Assembly: GCA_964390565.1 (NCBI GenBank)
Contig: CAYMII010000006.1
Span: 1-64,000 of the forward strand
DNA length: 64,000 nt
Reading direction: 5' to 3'
Source: UBA8529 sp964390565
Lineage (GTDB): Bacteria > Bacteroidota > Bacteroidia > Bacteroidales > Tenuifilaceae
Part shown: positions 8,753 to 16,769 of the stretch, in pieces
Position numbering within the stretch: position 1 is the first letter of the stretch
Layout: each line of letters starts with the position of its first letter
The notes under the pieces: model-generated
What the model saw: the letters and a program-made list of their open reading frames with translations, nothing else
Databases searched by the model: none
Told to the model about the DNA's origin: nothing
Position numbers and translations under genes: made by a program

Positions 8753-11395
8753 ATGAACGCTAAACTGAAAACCCAGCTGGTAGCATTGCTATTAACAATG
8801 CTTAGTTTTAATATAAATGGATATTCTCAAACTCCTCAGGGCTTTTCTTACCAAGCCGTTATTCGAAATTCAGGCGGTACACCAATTGCTAATAAAACGG
8901 TTGGCGTTCGAATCACCCTTGAAGATGTTGCGCATGTGGAATACTATGCCGAAACCCAAACTCCAACTACTAATTCTCAAGGTGTTTTCTCTATAACAAT
9001 TGGGTTAGGAGTTCAACAGGGCAATAACCTTTTCGAAAATATACCGTGGTCGAACGGGGATGTATTCCTAAAACTTGAGGTTGATCCCGAAGGGGGAACA
9101 AACTATGCTCAAGTTGGCAACACCACAAAGTTGCAAGCTGTTCCGTATGCTCTTTACGCTGAAAACACGAAAGAAGTGGTTAGCTTACAATCGGCAACTG
9201 ATGATGAGCCAATTTTTGTTGTAAAAAATAAAGCTGGTCAGATTGTATTTGCGGTATATCAAACCGGCGTTAGAGTTTTTGTGGAAGATTCTCAAATAGT
9301 AAAGGGTGCCCGTGGGGGATTTGCAGTTGGAGGGCTGTCGCAAACAAAAGCGGGAACTGCACCCGAATACTTCCGAATCACATCAGATAGTGCACGAATC
9401 TATATCGATAATTCTACCATCAAGGGGGCTCGTGGCGGATTTGCTGTTGGTGGTTTATCGCAAACAAAAGTGGGGAATTCGCCCGAGTACTTAAGGATTA
9501 CACCTGATAGCACACGAATTTATGTTAACAATTCTACTACAAAAGGGGCTCGTGGCGGATTTGCTGTTGGCGGATTATCGCAAACAAAAGGAGATGAAAA
9601 TAGTTTCATGCAACTGTCTCCTAACAACTATCTTATTGGCCATCAGGCGGGAAAAAATTTAACAACTGGTAAATATAACTCCTTCATGGGTTTTGAAGCT
9701 GGAAAATCTAATACAACTGGAGGTCGAAATGTATTCCTTGGTTATCATGCAGGTTATTTAAACGATACTGCATCATTCAATGTATACATTGGTAACGAAA
9801 GCGGAAATTTTAACGTTTATGGAAGATTCAATTCGTTCCTAGGTTATCAAAGTGGGTACTCAAACACAAGCGGAGTTGGTAATTTATTTTTAGGTTACCA
9901 AAGTGGATATTCAAACACCACAGGAAGTTATAATTCATTTATGGGTTATCTTGCTGGAAGTGCAAACTCTTCTGGGATTAATAACACATTTTTAGGCAGT
10001 TACAGTGGTAAAAATAGTTCTAACGGATCCAATAATACTTTTATTGGATTCAATTCGGGCTATCAAAATACATCAGGGAATGCAAACAATTTCATCGGAA
10101 CAAATAGTGGATATAGTAACACTAACGGGTCACATAACGTTTTCCTTGGGCCTGAAACAGGGTATTCAAATACATCAGGCAGCTATAACTCATTTATCGG
10201 CTATCATGCGGGGAGATCAAATATAGCAGGAAATTTTAACGCATTTATTGGATACCTAGCTGGTTACACAAACTTGGCTAGCTATAACGTATTTATTGGA
10301 TACGAAGCGGGTAAGGCAAATACTTCCGGTCAGAATAATGCATTTATTGGATACCAAACTGGAGGTTTAAATCTAACGGGGTATAGCAACGTTTTTATGG
10401 GGAATCAAGCGGGCTATAATAATAACGATGGGGCAAATAATGTTTTCCTTGGCTATAAAGCGGGTTTCAGCAGCACCTCTCCTTGGAGCAATGTAATCAT
10501 TGGGACTGAGGCCGGATATTCTATAACCGATGGGTATAGTAACGTTTTCATTGGTTCTTCATCGGGCCATAGCAACACTTGGGGCTACAATAATGTATAT
10601 ATCGGAAATACAGCTGGAGAACTGAATAAAACGGGCTCAGATAACGTATGCATTGGTGTAGCTTCTGGCGGCAAAACAACATCATCAAGCGATAATGTTT
10701 TAATTGGATATGGAACTGGCTATGATAATACGACAGGAAATAGCAACGTTTTTCTTGGTACACAAGCGGGATGGAGTAATACAACGGGTACAAATAACAT
10801 CTTTTTAGGCAGTCAATCCGGATATGGAAACAAGGTTGGTAATGGAAACATTTTTATTGGAAATGATGCTGGATGGAGCGAATTAGGAAGCGATAAACTT
10901 TATATTGAAAATACCAATTCAACTACAGCTCCCCTTATTTATGGTGATTTTGCCAATAATAAAGTTGCTATAAATACCAATAATCCAGGATTATTCACTT
11001 TTTGGGTTCAAGGTTCTGCTGGCGGTTCAACAAGTTGGAATTCAACAAGCGATGAACGTTTGAAGAAAAACATAATAACAATTCCTAACGCTTTAAATAA
11101 GTTAGTAAAGCTTAGAGGCGTTAACTTTGAATGGAAAGACCCAAACAATCCAGAAAAAGGTGTTAGGATGGGTTTTATTGCTCAAGAAGCTGAAAAAGTT
11201 ATCCCTGAGATAGTTAATAAAGAGGGCGAATTTTACTCAATGCAATACGCTCCCATTACAGCAGTGCTAGTTGAAGCTATTAAAGAACAACAGCAAATCA
11301 TCGAAAATCAGCAGGAACAAATCGATATCCAGAACAAAAACTTCGAATTAATAAAAGCTGAACTCGAAGCTATCAAAGCAATGCTTAAAAAGTAA
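8753..11395 (+). CDS. NVFIG-repeat surface protein with S74 domain
   Basis: This 880-residue secreted protein has a signal peptide (about 1-25), the shared N-terminal domain from QGFSYQAVIRNSGG to VPYALYA (about residue 137), a DDEPIFVVKNKAGQ linker and three KGARGGFAVGG modules (184-290). About 30 NVFIG-type repeats follow (290-710). The S74 domain has TSDERLKKNI near residue 765 and a coiled coil ends AMLKK. There is no collagen-like segment, so this is the minimal NVFIG-type member. Its S74 domain is nearly identical to that of the gene cut by the window start, also at DNA level, which suggests recent duplication or gene conversion. An adhesin or fibre role is inferred. Confidence 0.88.
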   Translation: MNAKLKTQLVALLLTMLSFNINGYSQTPQGFSYQAVIRNSGGTPIANKTVGVRITLEDVAHVEYYAETQTPTTNSQGVFSITIGLGVQQGNNLFENIPWSNGDVFLKLEVDPEGGTNYAQVGNTTKLQAVPYALYAENTKEVVSLQSATDDEPIFVVKNKAGQIVFAVYQTGVRVFVEDSQIVKGARGGFAVGGLSQTKAGTAPEYFRITSDSARIYIDNSTIKGARGGFAVGGLSQTKVGNSPEYLRITPDSTRIYVNNSTTKGARGGFAVGGLSQTKGDENSFMQLSPNNYLIGHQAGKNLTTGKYNSFMGFEAGKSNTTGGRNVFLGYHAGYLNDTASFNVYIGNESGNFNVYGRFNSFLGYQSGYSNTSGVGNLFLGYQSGYSNTTGSYNSFMGYLAGSANSSGINNTFLGSYSGKNSSNGSNNTFIGFNSGYQNTSGNANNFIGTNSGYSNTNGSHNVFLGPETGYSNTSGSYNSFIGYHAGRSNIAGNFNAFIGYLAGYTNLASYNVFIGYEAGKANTSGQNNAFIGYQTGGLNLTGYSNVFMGNQAGYNNNDGANNVFLGYKAGFSSTSPWSNVIIGTEAGYSITDGYSNVFIGSSSGHSNTWGYNNVYIGNTAGELNKTGSDNVCIGVASGGKTTSSSDNVLIGYGTGYDNTTGNSNVFLGTQAGWSNTTGTNNIFLGSQSGYGNKVGNGNIFIGNDAGWSELGSDKLYIENTNSTTAPLIYGDFANNKVAINTNNPGLFTFWVQGSAGGSTSWNSTSDERLKKNIITIPNALNKLVKLRGVNFEWKDPNNPEKGVRMGFIAQEAEKVIPEIVNKEGEFYSMQYAPITAVLVEAIKEQQQIIENQQEQIDIQNKNFELIKAELEAIKAMLKK
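9628..10880 (+). repeat. NVFIG-type ~14-residue repeat array
   Basis: About 30 degenerate 42-base units encode SNTSGxxNVFIGYQAGY-like repeats within the 880-residue protein. Confidence 0.83.
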
Positions 11396-11417
11396 TTTTA
11401 ATTAACATTTGATAATT

Positions 11418-11443
11418 AAAACAGGCCACAAGCCTGTTTTTTT
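11418..11443 (+). terminator. Rho-independent terminator
   Basis: A perfect 9-bp stem (AAAACAGGC with GCCTGTTTT), a five-base loop and a long T run follow the stop at 11395. Confidence 0.88.
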
Positions 11444-11526
11444 GTTTTTGTCAAAATTTAGGTCGATATTTTTTTGTTACTGCGTTTTTTCCATAAATTT
11501 CAATTAGTTACAAAAATCACAACCTT

Positions 11527-14001
11527 ATGAAAACAATATTAAATAGAAATCTGGCGCTCCTTTCGCTTGTTATGCTTTTCACCTTTCAGGTGTTAGCTCA
11601 AAGTCCAAAAGGATTTTCATATCAAGCTGTCATTCGAAACTCAAGCGGCCAACCACTTGGTCAACAAAGCTTAAAATTGCACATCCTTTTAACAAATAAC
11701 CTAGGAACGGTTATCCATTATGGCGAGGAGCACACAACAACTACTTCACCCCAAGGTATTGCCAATTTGACAATTGGCGAAGGGAGCCTTAAGCAGGGAA
11801 CATTGGCCGGAGTTCCTTGGCAAACAGGTGAGATATATATTAAAATTGAGGTTGATGCAACAGGAACAGGCTATCAATCAATGGGAAACCCAACTCGGCT
11901 CAACTCGGTACCCTACGCACTATTTGCCGATAATACAAAGGAAATTGTTAGTCAACCCGACGCAACCGATGATGCTCCAATTTTTGTTGTAAAAAACAAG
12001 GATGGCAAAATCGTTTTTGCAGTATATCAGGGCGGTGTTAGAATAAATGTTGAAGACTCTCCGGTTGTAAAGGGCGCGCGTGGTGGATTTGCAGTGGGAG
12101 GATTATCGCAAACCAAGGCAGGTGTTTTCCCTGAATATTTTCGTATTACACCAGATAGCGCAAGAATTTACACTAATAAAACGATTGCCAAAGGTGCACG
12201 TGGAGGGTTTGCGGTGGGAGGTCTTTCTCAAACCAAAGCAACTATTGAAAATTATTTGCAAATTACCGCTGATAGCGCAAGAATATACATCGATAACTCA
12301 ACAACAAAGGGGTCGAGAGGTGGATTTGCCGTTGGTGGGCTATCTCAGACTAAATTAGGTGGTTCAAACGATTTTATCAGAATAACTCCCGATAGTACAA
12401 GGATCTACGTTTCAAGTCAAACTTTAGCAAACACGTCTTCGTTAGGAGGTTTTGCAATTAAGTCAGCAGAAAATTTAAAATCGGAGTATTTCAATGTTAG
12501 CTCAACACCTACCGCACGGAAAATAAATAACGAATCTAGGGTTATGTGGTACCCATCAAAATCATCGTTATTAGCTGGTGAAATAAGCGTGCTTCACCCC
12601 GATAGCGTTGGGCAGTTCTCTATGTCACTTGGTTATCGAAACATAGCCAAAGGAAGCTATTCACAAGCCATGGGATATAAAAGTATTGCACGAGGCAATA
12701 ACTCAACTGCAATTGGATTTGAGGCCGTTGCCGGAGAAAGTGCATTTTCGTTCGGGAATGGTTCTAAAGCTCTAGGATTAGGCAGTTTTGCGTTTGGAGC
12801 CAAAGGGGTTGATGTAAATGGTGTAATACAAGATATATCAACTGAGGCAACAGGCGCTTTCTCCTTTGCATTCGGCTTGGGTTCTAAAGCTAAGGCTATT
12901 GGTTCATTTGTACTAGGCGTAAACTGCGAATCATCAGCAAAGTTTGCCATTGCAACGGGTTTTGGTTCAAAAGCAAGCGGTGCAAACGCAACGGCAATGG
13001 GACTAAATACTGAGGCGTCGGGTGCAAATTCATTTGCTTCTGGAAGTGGGTCAAAAGCTACAGCGCTAAACTCAACATCAATTGGGGTTAACAATACATC
13101 ATCTGGAATAGGATCATTCACACTAGGCTCAGGAAATAATGCAACGAGCCCTGGCGCTTTTGCTCTAGGTGAAGGGAATGACGCAAATGGATTTAACTCA
13201 TTAGCGCTCGGAAAAAACAATACGGCCACTGGGGTATCCTCAATTGTTGGAGGCGAGCAAAATACTGCCACTGGAGACTATTCTTTTGCCATTGGTACGT
13301 ACAATCAAACCATTGGCCTTGGGTCAATCTCTGTTGGATCTTTTAATACCAGCAATGGAGTTAACTCTGCAACTATCGGTGAAAGCAACACTTCGGGAGG
13401 GCAAAATTCACTCGCAATCGGGTTCACAACTACCGCTACTGGAGGAAACTCTTTAGCTATGGGCAACACAACACAAGCATTGGCCGAGAACTCTTTAGCA
13501 TTAGGTAATTCAACTATAACATCGGGAGCAAACTCTCTGGCGTTGGGAGAAGGTACAACTGCAAAAGCCTACTCATCGATTGCCATTGGGAAATATAATA
13601 CGGTTGTTGGGAATTCAGGTGTATGGACGCCAACCGATCCCCTACTTGTTGCAGGTAATGGAACCTCTTCAACCCCATCGAATGCGATGGTACTATATAA
13701 AAATGGGAACTTAGCTATTTCTGGAGCATTAAACTTACCAATTGTTACATTAACAACAGCCACTACACTTGGTGCGACACATTACACTGTGCTTGCTAAT
13801 GCAGCAATTACTATAACACTGCCAAATGCTAATACCTGCTCGGGTAGAGTTTATGTAATTAAAAAGATAATTGCTACAGGTAGTGTTACCTTAGCTAGTG
13901 CAGGGGGAACAATTGATGGAGCCTCAACCCAAACACTAACAACACAATACCAAAAATTCGCAGTCCAATCAGATGGAACAAACTGGTATATAATCAATTA
14001 A
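11527..14001 (+). CDS. YadA-head-like surface protein lacking the S74 domain
   Basis: This 824-residue secreted protein shares the family N-terminus (signal peptide about 1-24, then KGFSYQAVIRNSSG to VPYALFA). It has three KGARGGFAVGG-type modules plus a degenerate fourth (SLGGFAIKS), then YadA-head-type repeats (about 360-690). A short bridge around residue 340 (VMWYPSKSSLLAGEI) matches one in the gene at 6564. Its C-terminus differs from all siblings: no SDxRLKKN signature and no Gln/Glu coiled coil. Instead, about 90 residues form a small Thr/Ala-rich beta domain (TLTTATTLGATHYTVLAN ... NWYIIN), reminiscent of phage tail-fibre tip domains. It may fold without autoprocessing. Function is inferred from architecture. 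Confidence 0.85.
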   Translation: MKTILNRNLALLSLVMLFTFQVLAQSPKGFSYQAVIRNSSGQPLGQQSLKLHILLTNNLGTVIHYGEEHTTTTSPQGIANLTIGEGSLKQGTLAGVPWQTGEIYIKIEVDATGTGYQSMGNPTRLNSVPYALFADNTKEIVSQPDATDDAPIFVVKNKDGKIVFAVYQGGVRINVEDSPVVKGARGGFAVGGLSQTKAGVFPEYFRITPDSARIYTNKTIAKGARGGFAVGGLSQTKATIENYLQITADSARIYIDNSTTKGSRGGFAVGGLSQTKLGGSNDFIRITPDSTRIYVSSQTLANTSSLGGFAIKSAENLKSEYFNVSSTPTARKINNESRVMWYPSKSSLLAGEISVLHPDSVGQFSMSLGYRNIAKGSYSQAMGYKSIARGNNSTAIGFEAVAGESAFSFGNGSKALGLGSFAFGAKGVDVNGVIQDISTEATGAFSFAFGLGSKAKAIGSFVLGVNCESSAKFAIATGFGSKASGANATAMGLNTEASGANSFASGSGSKATALNSTSIGVNNTSSGIGSFTLGSGNNATSPGAFALGEGNDANGFNSLALGKNNTATGVSSIVGGEQNTATGDYSFAIGTYNQTIGLGSISVGSFNTSNGVNSATIGESNTSGGQNSLAIGFTTTATGGNSLAMGNTTQALAENSLALGNSTITSGANSLALGEGTTAKAYSSIAIGKYNTVVGNSGVWTPTDPLLVAGNGTSSTPSNAMVLYKNGNLAISGALNLPIVTLTTATTLGATHYTVLANAAITITLPNANTCSGRVYVIKKIIATGSVTLASAGGTIDGASTQTLTTQYQKFAVQSDGTNWYIIN
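12604..13610 (+). repeat. YadA-head-type repeat array
   Basis: Repeats of the form SxAxGxxxxAxGxxS are rich in Ser, Ala, Gly and Asn. The reverse strand happens to stay open over 600 bases here because of the repetitive composition. Confidence 0.78.
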
Positions 14002-14020
14002 TACCTTTAGAGATTTCCAA

Positions 14021-14063
14021 AACAATAAAGGCTGTCAGTTCATTTCTAACAGCCTTTATTGTT
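14021..14063. terminator. Bidirectional terminator between convergent genes
   Basis: A perfect 15-bp stem (AACAATAAAGGCTGT at 14021-14035 and its complement at 14049-14063) lies between the plus-strand YadA-like gene and the minus-strand VWA gene. AT-rich ends on both sides can serve both strands. Confidence 0.85.
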
Positions 14064-14080
14064 ATATTAAAGTTTTACTT

Positions 14081-16510
14081 TCAGAACATTATAAAGAAAC
14101 CAAAGTATTGAAGAATTACAATAATTAGTATGGTTAAAGCTAATATCCAAAGCAAAATATTATAGATACTAGTGCTTCTAGTTTTGAAATACCTTAAAAG
14201 CACAATGAGTAGAGTTACAATTATCAACAGTAAGTAAACCCACCAGGGAATTGGGTAAATTTTACCCTCATACATTTTCTCATCTCTAACCGAAATGCTT
14301 ATAGAAGGGTTTGTTCCGGTAGGAACATTGGCAATGGTAATGCTATAGCTGCCATCAAGGTTGTCTTTAATCTCCTTAAAAACTGGCTCATCTTTACCTT
14401 CCAAAACTATCGACTTCTTGAGAACATTATCCTCTTTCTTTTTGCTAGGGTTAATTACAACTTTGATTGTAGAACTAAACCCTGGTCCAAGATATTTCCC
14501 ATACTTATTTACTGGCTTAATTTTTAAAACAACATCCTTTTTCTTACTATCACCTTGAGTTGTAGTTCCTGTTGATGTGCTTGTATTTGATGGGGTAGAA
14601 GATACAACCACAGGGGTTTCTTCCTCAAGATGACCAAATTTGAAAACCGAAGAGACTAATGTTGTTCGCTCAAACTTGCCAACATTGGCCAGTTCTCCAT
14701 TAATTAAAAATATCACATTATATATACCGGCCAGGTTAGTGTTTGCATAACTTCCTTTATATAAACCATTCCCTTGATCAGTTAATGTAATATTCTGCTC
14801 TTTAGCCAGTAATGCGTTATAGAACGAGGTGTCATTCGCCATTAACTGTTGATACTTATATGCTGCGCCAGCCAATCCATCGGCAGCTGAGTCCATTGCA
14901 GGAGTTTGGTAGGTTGAAAGCAATTGCCCAATGTCATCACCTGGCTTAAGGAGAATCGCCTTTACGCTATTACCAACTCCTGATATGGTTGTATCGGCAT
15001 AGCTAAGTTTTGTAGCAAAGTGGATGGTGTCGCCCACTGTAAAAATCGTTTTGTTTAAGCTGCAATTGTAGTCAAAATGATGATCGTCGGCCATTACCAA
15101 AAGGTTATGAGGATTTTGAGTAGGACCAGTCAACTTGATCTCCCATTTGCCACCTGATGTTATTTTTGAACCTCCTATAATTGGGAGGTTTATTGCATAA
15201 ATTCTGTAATTATTCCCATGGCTATACGTTGCCTTTGGAGTTAAATTAGTCCCATCTTTAAAAATCTCGATCTTTACATCATCGCCAAGTTTACCCAAAT
15301 ACTCAATTAATAACTTGGGAATATTTTCATTTAGGTTGAATGAATAAGTTATCGGCTCTGTAATTACTTTATCAGATTTTCTTAAAACCATCTGCGGACT
15401 GCCCTCTGCCAGCATATCACATAGATGAATGCTAAACCACTCCTCAAGCGTTGGGTTTGTTTGAACAACATGAATTGCCTTACCTCCACTAGCAGAAGCT
15501 ATCGTGCTAAGTATTTCAGGTGCAAGACCTGCTCCCCATGTAGCAACTGTAAAGTAACGAATGCTATCCTTACTATTGCTCGAGCCATCATTTAACCTAT
15601 CTACCCCATTATTTAATGTATTTCCATCCGCATTTACTAATGGTCCAAAGTTTTGTAACCCATCGGTGAAAAGAAATACCATCCTCTTTGTATTAGGCGT
15701 TTTGTCTTTATAAAGCAATAACTTATTTTTTGCGTTAAGTAAACCCGAAGCCATTCCGGTCATTTGCATATTAGCAGGATTTATAAGCCCCATATCGTTA
15801 TTTACGGCTGTTGATGAGGATGCTACACCTATAAATGCATCATCGAAATTAGCTGCAGATGGCTGAAAAACTGAAGATGAAAAATACGTAAGCCCTATCG
15901 AGTCGCCTTCCTGCTGAAAGGCTTCAAGGTTTGGAACAAAAAGATCAACGGCATCTTTTAATGCCTGTATTCTTGTTGTTGAACCTCCTTGTACATTCAA
16001 ATTCATACTGCCTGATATATCAAGCGTAAGAACAACCTTAACGCTATCACGTAGAATTGGCACTCGAAAATTTTGAATATCACTTGTAGATCCTTGCTCA
16101 ACCCTAAACCGAAAGTTAATGAAATTCCCAGTTGAGCCTGGGCATTTCTTGTCAACATCCACATGAACAATGCTATCAGTATATGTTATTACTCCACTTA
16201 TAAAAATTGTATCGCAACTCCCAGCTGTTTTTGTTGCGTTTATTAGTGAATATGTTTGCACTCTCAGAGGAATAGTATAGTTTGTAACAATTCCAACTCG
16301 TGCAGCGGGAAGAACGATGGTTCCGGGGAATGACGAAGGAAATACGGTTCCTACAGGATATCTATTGATATCTCGGCTTATAAGCTGTGCTTGAACCATA
16401 TTTGAAATACTAAGGAGAAAAACGAGAGGCAGCCATAATGCCCTTAAAAAAAAGGGGCGATTGCTTTTAATGTCTTTTTTTTCAAGAGTTTCCAGGTCTA
16501 CTTGTTCCAT
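14081..16510 (-). CDS. Membrane-anchored von Willebrand factor A domain protein
   Basis: This 809-residue protein has a long N-terminal leader (hydrophobic segment about residues 22-42, ending VQAQ). A pre-domain contains ILPAARVGIVTNYTIPLRVQ-like sequence before the VWA domain (about 160-370). The VWA domain shows the metal-binding (MIDAS) motif DISGSM and the later strand MVFLFTDGLQN. Predicted Ig-like beta domains follow, and two C-terminal transmembrane segments (about 755-775 and 785-807) anchor it with most of the protein outside the cytoplasm. A paralogue lies immediately upstream on the same strand. VWA domains bind ligands through a divalent metal; the ligand is unknown. Its position among fibre-like proteins suggests, without proof, an interaction with them. 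Confidence 0.82.
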   Translation of the reverse strand: MEQVDLETLEKKDIKSNRPFFLRALWLPLVFLLSISNMVQAQLISRDINRYPVGTVFPSSFPGTIVLPAARVGIVTNYTIPLRVQTYSLINATKTAGSCDTIFISGVITYTDSIVHVDVDKKCPGSTGNFINFRFRVEQGSTSDIQNFRVPILRDSVKVVLTLDISGSMNLNVQGGSTTRIQALKDAVDLFVPNLEAFQQEGDSIGLTYFSSSVFQPSAANFDDAFIGVASSSTAVNNDMGLINPANMQMTGMASGLLNAKNKLLLYKDKTPNTKRMVFLFTDGLQNFGPLVNADGNTLNNGVDRLNDGSSNSKDSIRYFTVATWGAGLAPEILSTIASASGGKAIHVVQTNPTLEEWFSIHLCDMLAEGSPQMVLRKSDKVITEPITYSFNLNENIPKLLIEYLGKLGDDVKIEIFKDGTNLTPKATYSHGNNYRIYAINLPIIGGSKITSGGKWEIKLTGPTQNPHNLLVMADDHHFDYNCSLNKTIFTVGDTIHFATKLSYADTTISGVGNSVKAILLKPGDDIGQLLSTYQTPAMDSAADGLAGAAYKYQQLMANDTSFYNALLAKEQNITLTDQGNGLYKGSYANTNLAGIYNVIFLINGELANVGKFERTTLVSSVFKFGHLEEETPVVVSSTPSNTSTSTGTTTQGDSKKKDVVLKIKPVNKYGKYLGPGFSSTIKVVINPSKKKEDNVLKKSIVLEGKDEPVFKEIKDNLDGSYSITIANVPTGTNPSISISVRDEKMYEGKIYPIPWWVYLLLIIVTLLIVLLRYFKTRSTSIYNILLWILALTILIIVILQYFGFFIMF

Positions 16511-16718
16511 GATAGTTAGATTTTGGTTGTTTTTTGATTATTTTATGAGCATATCGAGCAACATATAGCCAATCATTAATTACCTTGTTTTCAATATAAA
16601 TGTAGCAAATAGTAATTATATATTCCTCATTTTTTGATAGTTATTTTAATTGTCAAAATACAATACAAATATTTTACATGCGCAGGATGCTCATATATTG
16701 CACACATTAAGCGTAAAA

Positions 16719-16751
16719 TAAAAAAGCCTGATTGGATTACCAATCAGGCTT
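16719..16751 (-). terminator. Terminator of the upstream VWA gene (minus strand)
   Basis: A perfect 12-bp stem (AAGCCTGATTGG and its complement), a four-base loop and an adjacent A run that reads as T on the minus strand lie after the stop at 16770. The remaining bases up to the start at 16510 must hold the promoter of the downstream VWA gene; no clear box was recognised. Confidence 0.85.
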
Positions 16752-16769
16752 AGCGAAATAATATCTAGT

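Noticed and set aside
12657..13271. A 204-codon open frame on the minus strand inside the YadA-like gene
   Set aside because: It is the mirror of a Ser/Ala/Gly/Asn-rich repeat region; its Pro/Ala-rich translation has no family features and no start context.
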